Below are positions 1 to 33,564 of a stretch of 64,000 nucleotides of DNA, piece by piece. This stretch comes from Candidula unifasciata (taxonomy: Eukaryota; Mollusca; Gastropoda; Stylommatophora; Geomitridae), in NCBI GenBank assembly GCA_905116865.2, contig CAJHNH020004591.1:1-64000 (forward strand). Reading direction: 5' to 3'. The first letter of the stretch is position 1, and the number at the start of each line of letters is the position of its first letter. The position numbers and the translations under genes were made by a program. The notes under the pieces are model-generated. The model was not told the DNA's origin. It searched no databases and was given only the letters and a program-made list of their open reading frames with translations.

Positions 1-190
1 CAATCTTGATTCAAGAGATACCATTAGATGTCAATCTTGATTCAAGAGATACCATTAGATGTCAATCTTGATTCAAGAGATACCATTAGATGTCAATCTT
101 GATTCAAGAGATACTGTTAGACGCCAATCTTGATTCAAGAGATACCATTAGATGTCAATCTTGATTCAAGAGATACCGTTAGACGCCAAG
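1..190. repeat. 31-bp tandem array, cut by the window edge
   Basis: About six copies of a unit starting CAATCTTGATTCAAGAGATA, some with ACCGTT/ACGCC variants. The array starts at base 1, so its true extent is unknown. Confidence 0.95.
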
Positions 191-344
191 AGGATGTTAT
201 ATTCGTCTCACATAGTCGTCAGCCCCCTCACTCCCTTCAAGGGTTTGAGTGATTCCTATAAACAAAGCTGTGCTGGTGGTGCCGACTACCAATGTGCAGA
301 TGGATTTCTTTCAGAAAGTCCGCTGGCCGCAGATAATTTTCTTA

Positions 345-610
345 GTCTTCTTCTTCCTAACGTTTACAGGCTGCAAACTCCGGTGGAAAGTTCTGGCTGT
401 TCGTCCACTTCTGGGCTGTGGTCTTGTTTCTGGAATATCCGATTTACAGATCTAGTCTGTGTGCAATGTTAGATATCTCGCCTCCTAGGCAGATGCACTT
501 CGACTTCGAAGGAAGCATCCATAGCTAGTCGGCTCTTAGGACATGGAGAGTTGCGGATGGATTGTGGGTCTATCCCCCCTCCCCCTCCCCTCACAATAGG
601 GCTCAGAAAT
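345..610 (+). mobile_element. SINE-like family A copy
   Basis: Matches the window's commonest dispersed repeat (about 290 bp): TTC-rich end, then GTTTACAGGCTGCAAAC, then GTCCACTTCTGG, then AGATGCACTTCGACTTC. In the opposite sense the family ends in a (GAA)n tail. Confidence 0.75.
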
Positions 611-969
611 CCCAACGGCCCAGGAATCCACACGACGGAAAGGGACGGGACGGGACGAGGGATGGCAGTAACTGAAAACCTGTTTTAGGCAGTTGCATGT
701 GCATTTTTATAGTCTGTATCACGTGATGTGTATTGTGTCGCTATAGCAAGGCATATCTGTCTACACACGGTACTATTTACTTGTGGATTATTGTGTAGGC
801 TGTGTAGCTAGCTACACGGAGTTTGCATCACACAGTGTGCTTAACTGCACAACACATCTGTTGTACCGGTGTTGTGCCAATATACTGGCCAATGTTGGAT
901 TTAGATGTAGGCTAAATAAACTGCAGGGACTTAAAGAACTCTTTTTTTAAGGGGGGGGGGGGGTTGATT
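611..969. other. Unassigned stretch ending in a poly-G run
   Basis: No coding exon or repeat recognised. A G homopolymer of about 14 lies at 950-963. Confidence 0.4.
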
Positions 970-1255
970 TAAATGGTATGATAGAATCACTAATGTCGAG
1001 CTTTGAGGTGAAGAAAGACGCTGGCATTAAATAGGACATTATTTATATAGAAAACCTGGGAACAGTATTTCTAGAATATCTTTGCTCTGGAATCCATAGG
1101 GGCACACACACACACACACACAAAAACACACGGAGAAGGAAGCTGGTAGTTGAAAAGATTAGGATGACATGGGCTGTGCTGTATGCAATAGCGAAGAGCA
1201 GAATGACTTGGCGTGAGTTGGTTCAGGGCCTATACCCCATTGGGGATAGAAGCAG
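970..1255 (+). mobile_element. Non-LTR retrotransposon 3' coding fragment
   Basis: Damaged copy of the same LINE tail seen at 21832-22110. It ends with a reading like GLYPIGDRS, corresponding to the GLCPxxGD ending of RTE/L2-type proteins. A (CA)n run at about 1102-1121 has grown inside it. Confidence 0.55.
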
Positions 1256-2050
1256 ATTTATGTAGTTGGGGATAAGAAGAAGAAGTATTACGAGAAAGAG
1301 CAACAGGAGGAGGAGGAGAATACTGAAGTAATATTACGACTACTCCTGTGTTTAATGGTAAAAACTTGTTCAGGAGAAAGATCATTTTCACAACTACAGA
1401 GAATAAAAGGTGAACTAAGAGCACCTGATTCTCAATAACAACAACAAAAAAAAACAAAAAAACATGTCTGTACTTAGCAACATGCCTAAGAAATCGATTT
1501 ATTATGCAGCATACATTTGGATACATACATCAGTAAATCTACGTTTGGGAAATCGATGACAAAATGTTTTAAGTTGTAACTTTTAGATGCTTTTATACAG
1601 TAATATAATTTCTGTGATTGTTCAAACATATTCTGTATTATTTCTTTTAATAAAATTAAGCACAAATTTATTTTCTATATCCATATATTTAAAAGGCATA
1701 CATATATATATATTAAAAAGGCGTATACTAGAACTGGATTTAGACATATATATATGTGTGTGTCTAAATCCAGTCCTAGTACTGGCAAACATACACATAT
1801 GCAGATTATGAAGTCGGAGCATTTATTTGGTCGTCGTCTGCTTTCTCCTAATCCTCCTCTTCCTCCTCCTCCCTTTTCTTTATACTTCACAATGGGCAAT
1901 AGGACATCAACCAACTCGTGTGAAGTCGACCTATACTTTTCTATTGCGTGCTGCTCACCCCGTATCCTCCCCAACATCTTCATGTGCGGGTTACTTGACC
2001 TGGCTTGCTATTTCGATGTTATACTCAAAAATAACACCAGTAGCTAATTA
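1256..2050. other. AT-rich unassigned DNA with a hairpin
   Basis: Holds AT-rich sequence, an inverted repeat at about 1730-1785 (GGATTTAGAC and GTCTAAATCC arms around TATATA), and at 1840-1990 a possible minus-strand LINE tail that is too decayed to assign. Confidence 0.4.
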
Positions 2051-2310
2051 ATTGAGAGACAGAAGATCAAATGGTTTGGTCATATAGTAAGAATGCAGCC
2101 AGAACAACTACCAACGCAGGCGCTACACACTAAAAGATCTGAAGTGACATCAAGAGGCCGCCCTAGGAGAAGATGGATTGATGACATTAAAGAGCTTCGA
2201 CACGAAATGACAATAGCCATTGTTGCCCATCAAGCAATGGACTGCAAACTGTTCCTCCCACAACGCTTAACGGCAGAAGTGGAAATTGATGATGATGATG
2301 ATAACACAGA
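2051..2310 (+). mobile_element. LINE C-terminal fragment
   Basis: An open stretch reads KWFGHIVRMQPEQLP, then RGRPRRRWIDDIKEL, the typical C-terminus of RTE/CR1-type reverse transcriptase proteins. The upstream RT domain is absent. Confidence 0.7.
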
Positions 2311-2609
2311 AATAAACAGATGCAGAATCCTTTGAGACAGTAGAAAAAGTATGTCTAAAAACAGGTAATATATTGATCAACACTCACAGAAAGAAGTAGA
2401 AAGATTAAAAGACACACTGGACAACATAAAAATCGAATCCTTTAGTTTTTAATGCCGGGACTCGAACTTGTCATCTTTAAAAGACGACAGCGCCTACAAT
2501 GAATGTCGGTGGCCTCAAGACCCCCCCCCCTCCCCCCCGACACCCCATAACAACTGACTGTTCTGTGTGCTGCAGCAAACAGTAAGAGAATTGCAGTTTT
2601 CGTGGAGTG

Positions 2610-24759
<22,150 letters not shown>

Positions 24760-25009
24760 TATCAAGGATGTTGACAAAGTTTATAATTTATTCAGTCAGT
24801 TGAAATTGTTTTACAAGGTGGAGAATGCCATATCATGTTTTACAATTCATATTGCATTCTCTCATGGATAAATATCTATTACCTTGTTAACAAAATTTAA
24901 AAAAAACAGAAATAATCTAACACCAAGTATTGAATAAACATATTGTTATTTCTAGAGGAAAGTTAGAAATGTGTACACAGTGGAAGGAGTTCAAAAGTGT
25001 AAAAATAAA
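24760..25009 (+). other. GALE: Likely GALE 3' UTR with two AATAAA signals
   Basis: AT-rich sequence follows the stop codon. Polyadenylation hexamers AATAAA occur at 24933-24938 and 25004-25009. Which one is used cannot be told from sequence. Confidence 0.5.
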
Positions 25010-25164
25010 TTAAACTTACACTCATTTGTTGAAATATCAGTTATCTGTCTAAAATGTAGACATTAATTAAGCACGAAACCTCAGTTTCAATCATTTAGAT
25101 ATAGAATTTAGCATTTTCTAGAATCAGATTAAACTATCATCTTTATCATAAATTAAAGGAGACT

Positions 25165-25545
25165 GAGTGGTCTCGAGGTATGGCATCCAGTCCGAGTGAT
25201 GGAGGTCCCTGGTTCAAGCCCCGGTGAAGGCTAGAATTTTTTCATATGGATGTCTAGTCATTTTCCCCTGGTCTCTGGGTAGTAAGATCGGATGCCCATG
25301 TGTATTGTTGAGCATATTAAAAATACCTTGGCAGTTGGAAATCGAAAAAGAGTAGCCTAACGGTGCTGCATAGGCAAAAATGTGGAGTTAAAAATCTATC
25401 TAAAGTGTTTCAGGATCCTCGCCGGTGCAACGGTGTTCATGCACTGCGCTGAGATTCTTTGTACTCAAAGTTAGATGTAGAACGGAGCACCTATGGGTTA
25501 CACCCGTGTGCCATGATGTTGGTCCATTGAAGAAAACCATAAGCC
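25165..25545 (+). mobile_element. SINE family B with tRNA-like head
   Basis: Begins GACTGAGTGGTCTCGAGG (A-box-like) and CCTGGTTCAAGCCCCGG (B-box-like), then the conserved body TCTGGGTAGTAAGATCGGAT, TCAGGATCCTCGCCGGTGC. The most complete B copy here. Confidence 0.85.
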
Positions 25546-26118
25546 ATCATAAGTTGGGGATAAGTTCCAAGAATGTTTGTGTGTTTAGTATGGAAGTTTA
25601 GTTCATACAATCTTTGTGTGTGTAGGAACAGTTACATTTAAGTGTGTGTCATACATTCTTTGTGTGTGTGTGGCATGCAAGCTTGGGTCATACAATCATT
25701 ATGTGTAGGGCATGGAATGAAAGATTTATTTTTTCAATCTGTATGCATGGAAGATTGCTTCATATAGTTTGTGTTAATATAACACATAATAATATGTTCA
25801 TTCAATCATTGTGAGTATGGCATGGAATAGAAGATTGATTCATATAGCCTTTGTGTGAGAAGTTTGGCATATTTTGTATAGTCTTTAAATATGTAACATG
25901 GATTTAAATATATATATAATATATAAATATATAATATATTATTTTGTGTGTGTGTGTGCGTGCGCATGCCTACATGTGTGTGTGTGTGGCGTGGAAGATT
26001 GGTTCATACAGTTTTTGTTAATATATCATAGAATAATACCTTCACACAATCTTTGTTTGGGTGTGTGTGTGGCAGGGAATGGAAAACAGGTTTATACAGT
26101 CGTTATGTGTGTGAGTGA

Positions 26119-26172
<54 letters not shown>

Positions 26173-26340
26173 CATGGAATGGAAAATTGATTGATAGTCT
26201 GTATGTGTGGATAGGGGGGGGGGGGGGGGGGGGGGTTCTTGAATATAGGATTGGTTTATACAGTTTTGTGTGTGCAATATGGATTGGAATATTGGTTCCT
26301 ACAATCATTGTGTGTGTGACATAGATTGAAAGATTGGTTT
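25546..26340. repeat. Microsatellite-rich intergenic DNA
   Basis: Degenerate repeats of a TGG-CAT-GGAAT-AGATTG-type unit, (TG)n at about 26115-26170 and a G-run at about 26213-26234. No gene seen. Confidence 0.7.
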
Positions 26341-26359
26341 ATACAATCTTGGTGTGGGT

Positions 26360-26840
26360 GATGTGGACCAACACCTTACCATTTCACATCACATCATCAC
26401 CTTAACATTTCACATATCAACACCTTACGATTTCATATCAACACCTTACCATTTCACATCACATCAATGCCTTACCATTTCACACATCAACACCTTGCCA
26501 TTTCACATCAATGCCTTACCATTTCACACATCAACACTTTACCATTTCACATCACATCAACACCTTATCATTTCACAACACATCAACACCTTACCATTTC
26601 ACATATCATCAATGCCTTACCATTTCACACATCAACACCTTGCCATTTCACATCACATCAATGCATTACCATTTCACACATCAACACCTTACCATTTCAC
26701 ATTAATGCCTTACCATTTCACACATACTTTACCATTTCACATCACATCAACACTTTATCATTTCACATCAACACCTTACCATTTCACATCACATCAACAC
26801 CTTACCATTTCACATCACATCAATGCATTACCATATCCAG
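26360..26840. repeat. Minisatellite, unit about 25 bp
   Basis: Units of CACCTTACCATTTCACATCA with variants CATCAATGC and CACATCAA. The open + frames are due to repetition. Confidence 0.95.
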
Positions 26841-27004
26841 ACAAACTTAAAACATTGAGAGGAAGGCATCAAAATGGACTGCAAAAGGATTTATTATTGT
26901 AATACATTTTTGATTTACTTATGTAGTTGTACACCCTGAGACTACACAACAAAATTTTTCAGGCAATAAACGGTGCACTCATCTGTTTGTGACTTCATTA
27001 TTTA

Positions 27005-27598
27005 TACTAATAATACGCCCTGTGTGGGTTCCATGGCCCCATTGTAGGGTGGGAGGGGAAATAAATCCACCCCTCTCAACAAGCATGTCATTAAAGTCGA
27101 TTATTTAGGAGTGTTTCTTTTGAGGCCATAGTGCATCTTTCTTAGAGATGAGTAACCAATAGTCTGCATATAAATAAGCCAGATCTGTAAAATGGTTGTG
27201 CATGCAAAACTCCAGTTCTGGAGCATGACTAATGGGTTCTTTCATAATATCCTACCCCAGATGATGTCACAGGACAGTCCAATATTTTCTAGGGTGGTAA
27301 GACTGGGTTTCTTGGCTTTCTGATGCTTTTAATGACCTCAAAATATGTAGAACTGGCCCTAACCCCAACCCACCTAATTCCACGAGAGAGTGCAGCCTAG
27401 GTCCCACGATTTCTTGCAGCCTATGTCCCACGACTGCATGCAGCCAATCTTCCACCTCCTGAAACATTAGACTGTTCCGTGACCTGTGGATTTTCCCTGT
27501 TTGAAGTAGGATATTAAAAAAGCACCAACTAATGTCTTCAAGTAGATAAAAAACCAGCAATTTCAGCTGGGGTTTACAGCTGGGGAATGTAAAGAATA
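27005..27598 (-). mobile_element. SINE-like family A interrupted by MITE M
   Basis: 27005-27234 and 27535-27598 form one family A copy (CCCTGTGTGGGTTCC...AGCATGACTAATG / TCTTCAAG...GTTTACAGCTGGGG). Confidence 0.85.
27228..27534. mobile_element. MITE family M, copy 2, with target-site duplication
   Basis: The insert 27235-27527 lies inside a SINE between direct repeats ACTAATG (27228-27234 and 27528-27534). Inverted termini are GGTTCTTTCATAATATCC and GGATATTAAAAAAGCACCA. Confidence 0.82.
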
Positions 27599-27599
27599 A

Positions 27600-28020
27600 G
27601 ATAACAATAGGTCTCAGACTATATCACAAACATATTGCATGTTTTGTCTTCAATACTGACATACAAATGCTGTACAATCTGTCTAAAATAATACTATAAA
27701 CACTTCTGTGTATATTGTGTCTAAAATATTGTTGCGAAAATTATGTTTAAAATATGACTACAAACATCCTGGCCCAAAATATTACAACAAACGTTCATTT
27801 AACATTGTCTATACAGTATTGATACAAACATTGCTGTGTACAGCCTGTCCATAATGTTATTATAAATATTTTTACTTACAATCAGACTGTTATTGGTACC
27901 ATCAGAGCTGCAATTCTCCACTGGCTGCTGGTGATGGGGACGCAGCACTTATGGGAATATCCTGAGTGCTATGATGTCAATTTTTACAACTAAATTTAAC
28001 TGACTAGTTAATTGTGGATC
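27600..28020. other. AT-rich DNA with a family C fragment
   Basis: 27883-27995 matches family C (ATTGGTACCATCAGAGCTGC, GAGTGCTATGATGTCAAT). The rest is unassigned. Confidence 0.5.
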
Positions 28021-28030
28021 TATTTCACAT

Positions 28031-28117
<87 letters not shown>
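28031..28117. repeat. (TC)n(TA)n microsatellite
   Basis: About 9 TC then about 34 TA dinucleotides. Confidence 0.98.
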
Positions 28118-28119
<2 letters not shown>

Positions 28120-28404
28120 GTTTGCTATGACATGCATGTCTCTTACAAAGTATCTTGAGGAATAATCCAGACATTACAAACAAATCCACAAGACCTCATT
28201 ATTGGTTCACATACGGCAGTACCCTGATTAGTGAAATCCAACAAAGATGCAATAAAGCCAATTAAGTTTTAGGCCAAATGGCACCAATTTTGAAATGCAA
28301 GCATGTGAATATAAACGTTCAAAGAACACTGTTTAATCTTATATTCTAAAGAACACTGTGCTATCAATGTCAAACAACGGAAGGCAGAAGGAAAATAGTT
28401 ACGA

Positions 28405-28640
28405 CAGAAATGAAATGTGTATGTACTATGCTAGGTGTAACGAGGAAGGATCGACTTAGGAACGATGATATCAGGAGGAGAGTCGGCACAAAACCAGTAC
28501 TGAACTTTACAGGTAGACAACAAATCAAATGGTTTGGCCATGCAACAAGATTGGCATCAGACAGGGCACCACAGAGAGCAATGTTATACATATACACAGG
28601 AACAGTTCCAGAGGTCAACCACGCAGAAAATGAATCGCTG
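28405..28640 (+). mobile_element. LINE C-terminal fragment
   Basis: Open stretch CVCTMLGVTRKDRLRNDDI, then TGRQQIKWFGHATRLASD and RAPQRAM, the same LINE as at 18006. Confidence 0.8.
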
Positions 28641-29135
28641 AACTACCAAAAACACTGAAAAGTACTTTATTCGAAACAAACAAAAGGACTCGTACCAGAC
28701 ATCTCTTCCTGTCGTGACGCCACCGTGATAATCCGACCCGGCACAAAGATTAAGCTTATGCCAGCTATTCGCGAAGTGCTTAGTGATTCAATCCATTCTT
28801 GTCTGAAAAACCCAGCCTAAGTTTTCTTAACCATATTCATTGAGTCAGTAAATAGCCGGCCGTGTTAATACAATTTTTTCAATGTTACCATTGTGAGGAT
28901 GTTTTCAATCCGCCTCAACCGGGACTTCAAGAACAAGCACTTCAACAACGTCTGTTCTTTTATTATTGTTTCCCCTTCAATGTTTGAGACTACACACTTT
29001 CTTTACCTGTTTGAATGTATTATCTGTGTAAATAATGTAAAACACAGATGTCATTAACGTTAAAAAAAACACTTTTATTTTCGGTGAACAATATGGGAAA
29101 TACGTGGAGGGGCCTAAATGGTACTGGAAAAAACA
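28641..29135. other. Unassigned intergenic DNA
   Basis: Nothing recognised. Confidence 0.4.
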
Positions 29136-29416
29136 GGGCGCTTTATTAATATCCTAATTCCAGAGGACGTCACAGGACAGTCGAAAATTTTAGAGGGTAG
29201 TAAGACTTGGGTTTCTGATGCTTTTAACGACCCCAAAACATCTAGAACTGGCCCTAACCCCAACCCACCTACGTCCCACGAGAGAGTGCAGCCTGGGTCC
29301 CACGAATGGATGCAGCCTAGGTCCCACGACTGTATGCAGCCTATCGACCACCCCCTGAAATATTATACAGTCCTGTCGATTTCCCCGGTTTGCAGTAGGA
29401 TATTAATAAAGCACCG
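29136..29416. mobile_element. MITE family M, copy 3
   Basis: Inverted termini GCGCTTTATTAATATCC and GGATATTAATAAAGCACC. The internal GTCCCACGA-TG-ATGCAGCCT motif is repeated three times. Confidence 0.85.
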
Positions 29417-29826
29417 AAAAAAAGATATGGTGGACTGGTTTGTATTGTATGATAGCCTATAATTCGAATAATGAGAGAATAGGAGGAGGAGAACGATGAG
29501 ATATGGAGCGGCTGAACAGAAGAATATTTGCGAGAAGCGGGAAACATAAATCAGATGCTGAGGAGAAATAGGAGAATTGTGTTTTATTGACTCTCTAGTT
29601 TGTAGTTTAAAAAATCTATTTGATTACCTGGTGAAGACTTTTGCAACGTTAAGATGTATTTTAAACGTCTCCCCCACCCCCGGTCTATGAAATGTCTTCT
29701 GACAATGTCTTTTCTTTTGTCCCTTATAAGCCAGTTAGTCTATTTAATACCAGAACTGCACATAAAAGTCCTTGCTTAAGCTTGACCTGTTTAAGTAGGT
29801 CCCGACTCGGAAAACAAGAATAGACC

Positions 29827-30145
29827 ACGACCGGCTCCAGCTGACGGGCCGTGCTGCTGACGTCACCGGGTCGGGCTAACGATGCGTTAACGCAGCATTT
29901 CTCAAACTGGGTGCTGAGGCAGCCTGGGGTGTCCTGAGCGTATGCCAGGGCTGCCGCGTAATCAAGAATAGTCGGCTAAAAATGTGAAATAATGAAGAAG
30001 GCATGTAGATACTTAAAGATACAATTTAAGTTGTCTTTCCTTGCTACTGTCTAAAATAGTTTATATCTTGTTTGAGAACGTTACAGCATCGTTAGCCTGA
30101 CGCGGTGACGTCAGCAGCACGGCCTGTCAGCTGGAGCCGGTCGTG
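29827..30145. repeat. Left palindromic terminal module with nested hAT-like MITE
   Basis: Arms CGACCGGCTCCAGCTGACGG...CTAACGATGC and their reverse complement surround a hAT-like insert that starts CAGCATTTCTCAAACTGG at 29893. The inner right end has lost a few bases. Confidence 0.85.
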
Positions 30146-31854
30146 ATTTGTCTTGCGTTGGTTTCGACAATGGCACCGATAGCTGATAGTTCAGGGGCAA
30201 TGGCAAACTATTGAACGTAAAATTTTCCTAGAGAAACCATAAAAGTCAAATAATGCTAAAGCTGGTTCTGCAACGTCCTGTAAAGGATACGGAAATAACA
30301 TATTAAGCAAGACATATATTTTTTACTGACTAATCGGAATTAGATGGTCGTTATGGATAACCACCACCTGCTGCCTTTACTTTCCAGGACTTTACCTCGA
30401 TACCCATTTCAGACAGTTTCTTCTTCTTTGCGTTCACCGTCTGTAATCTCCGGCGGAAAGTTCAAGTTGTTCGTCCACCTTTAGACTTTAGTCTTGTTCC
30501 AGAACCTGAATGCCGCTTCCGCATCCTTTTTACAGAACTGGCTTACTCGTACGCAGACTATTGGTTCCTTGCCTCTCGGGCAGATGCACTTTGACTTCGA
30601 AGAAGCCCACAGTGGACTCTTACGACATGCTTTTGTTTTATCATAGTCGACGTCATTGCACATAATACACTCCCATGTTGCCGCTGCCAACATCCAGCCC
30701 GCCAGTTTTACCACGTCAACATTCAGTCCGCCAGTGTCAGCATTCATTTTGCCACTCACAACGCTGAGTTAGCCACTCACAGTATTTAGTTAGTCACTCC
30801 CAATATTCATTTAACTTCTCCCAGCGTTTAACCATCCACTCCTAATATTCAGTCCGCCAGTGTCAGCATTCATTTTGCCACTCACAACGCTGAGTTAGCC
30901 ACTCACAGTATTTAGTTAGTCACTCCCAATATTCAGTTTGCTACTCCTAACATTCAGTAAGTCGCTCCCAGTGTTCAGTTAGCCGCTCCCAACGTTCAGT
31001 TAGCCGCTCCCAACGTTCAGTTAGCCGCTCCCAGTGTTCAGTTAGCCACTCCCAATGTTCAGTTAGCCGCTCCCAACGTTCAGTTAGCCGCTTCCAGTTT
31101 TCAGTTAGGCACTCCCAGTGTTCAGTTAGCCACTCCCAATGTTCAGTTAGCCACTCCCAATGTTCAGTTTCAATGTTCAGTTAGCCACTCCCAACGTTCA
31201 GTTAGCCGCTTCCAGTTTTCAGTTAGGCACTTAGGCACCAGTGTTCAGTTAGCCGCTCCCAATGTTCAGTTAGCCGCTCCTAGTGTTCAGTTAGCCGCTC
31301 CCAACATTCAGCCCGCCAGTGTCAACATTCAGTTAGCCACGCCCAGTATTCAGTTATTCACGCCCAATATCCAGTTTTGCCACTCCCGGCATTCATTCAC
31401 CGTGTGTCAACATCCAGTTAATCTGTTCCAGTACTCATCTAATCTGTCCTACTATTGATTGAGCCGGTCCCAGTATTCAAGAGCCAGTAGTAACATAATT
31501 CACTGGGTAATATTGTTAACATTCTACCCCACCGCAAACTTTATAACATTGCAACAAGTATGAAGGAATCAACGCCCAGAATTTATTCCCTTCACTTATT
31601 TATGTTAACAATTTTCGGAACATTTGTTTGGTCGGCTATCGTTGCCGGTTTTTCCCATCCGGGATGCCTGCCGAAAATGTGATAACCTCTGAAAGTGTGA
31701 TAATCCCTGAGAAATTGATAATCCCTGAGAAATTTAGCTTCTCTTCATGGGTGACAAAACAACGTGACAAAGCTCCAGTAAAGGTTAATATAACCTTTTC
31801 ATGCGAACGCGCTTTGTAATGCCGGGTTGCTGGGTTTGATCCCAGCTGCGGACT
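30146..31854. repeat. Tandem unit 1 (1709 bp)
   Basis: Starts with a SINE D body (GTTGGTTTCGACAATGGCAC), then family F and family A fragments, then about 30 copies of a 21-bp subrepeat (CAGTTAGCCGCTCCCAACGT), then unique sequence and a SINE D head (GCCGGGTTGCTGGGTTTGAT). Confidence 0.92.
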
Positions 31855-33564
31855 ATTTGTTTTGCGTTGGTTTCGACAATGGTACCGAGAGCTGACAGTT
31901 CAAAAGCAATGACAAACTATTGAACGTAAAATTTGCCTAGAAAAACCACAACAGTAAAAAAATGTTGGTTCTGCAACGTCCTGTAAAGGATACAGAAATA
32001 ACATATTATGCAAGACATATATTTTTTACTGACTAATCGGAATTAGATGGTCGTTATGGATAACCGCCACCTGCTGCCTTTACTTTCCAGGACTTTACCT
32101 CGATACCAATTTTAGACCGTTTCTTCTTCTTAGTGATTACCGTCTGGATTCTCCGGCGGAAACTTCAAGTTATTCGTTCACCTTTAGACTTTAGTCTTGT
32201 TCCAGAACCTGAATGCCGCTTGCGCATCCTTTTTACAGAACTGTCTTACCCGTATGCAGACTATTGGTTCCTTGCCTCTCAGGCAGATGCACTCTGACTT
32301 TGAAGAAGCCCACAGTTAGTGGACTCTTACGACATGCTTGTGTGTTATCATAGTCGACGTCATTGCACATAATACACTCCCATGTTGCCGCTGCCAACAT
32401 CCAGCCCGCCAGTTTTACCACGTCAACATTCAGTCCGCCAGTGTCAGCATTCATTTTGCCACTCACAACGCTGAGTTAGCCACTCACAGTATTTAGTTAG
32501 TCACTCCCAATATTCATTTAACTACTCCCAGCGTTTAACCATCCACTCCTAATATTCAGTCCGCCAGTGTCAGCATTCATTTTGCCACTCACAATGCTGA
32601 GTTAGCCACTCACAGTATTCAGTTAGTCACTCCCAATATTCAGTTTGCTACTCCTAACATTCAGTAAGTCGCTCCCAGTGTTCAGTTAGCCGCTCCCAAC
32701 GTTCAGTTAGCCGCTCCCAACGTTCAGTTAGCCGCTCCCAGTGTTCAGTTAGCCACTCCCAATGTTCAGTTAGCCGCTCCCAATGTTCAGTTAGCCGCTC
32801 CCAACGTTCAGTTAGCCGCTTCCAGTTTTCAGTTAGGCACTCCCAGTGTTCAGTTAGCCACTCCCAATGTTCAGTTAGCCACTCCCAATGTTCAGTTAGC
32901 CACTCCCAACGTTCAGTTAGCCGCTTCCAGTTTTCAGTTAGGCACTCCCAGTGTTCAGTTAGCCGCTCCCAATGTTCAGTTAGCCGCTCCTAGTGTTCAG
33001 TTAGCCGCTCCCAACATTCAGCCCGCCAGTGTCAACATTCAGTTAGCCACGCCCAGTATTCAGTTATTCACGCCCAATATCCAGTTTTGCCACTCCCGGC
33101 ATTCAGTCACCGTGTGTCAACATCCAGTTAATCTGTTCCAGTACTCATCTAATCTGTCCTACTATTGATTGAGCCGGTCCCAGTATTCAAGAGCCAGTAG
33201 TAACATAATTCACTGGGTAATATTGTTAACATTCTACCACACCGCAAACTTTATAACATTGCAACAAGTATGAAGGAATCCACGCCCAGAATTTATTCCC
33301 TTCACTTATTTATGTTAACAATTTTCGGAACATTTGTTTGGTTGGCTATCGTTGCCGGTTTTTCCCATCCGGGATGCCTGCCGAAAATGTGATAACCTCT
33401 GAAAGTGTGATAATCCCTGAGAAATTGATAATCCCTGAGAAATTTAGCTTCTCTTCATGGGTGACAAAACAACGTGACAAAGCTCCAGTAAAGGTTAATA
33501 TAACCTTTTCATGCGAACGCGCTTTGTAATGCCGGGTTGCTGGGTTTGATCCCAGCTGCGGACT
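31855..33564. repeat. Tandem unit 2 (1710 bp)
   Basis: Nearly identical to unit 1 across its length, so the duplication is recent or homogenised. Identical short ORFs at 31628 and 33338 (exactly 1710 bp apart) are repeat echoes, not genes. Confidence 0.95.

Noticed and set aside
249..455. Recurring about 65-codon frames (for example at 249, 18176, 19425, 38310) that look like a conserved small protein family
   Set aside because: They are family A SINE copies. The frame is open in several registers and strands and is broken in other copies.
31628..33529. Identical 63-codon ORFs at 31628 and 33338
   Set aside because: Echo of the 1710-bp tandem unit; the third unit does not conserve it and no domain is recognisable.
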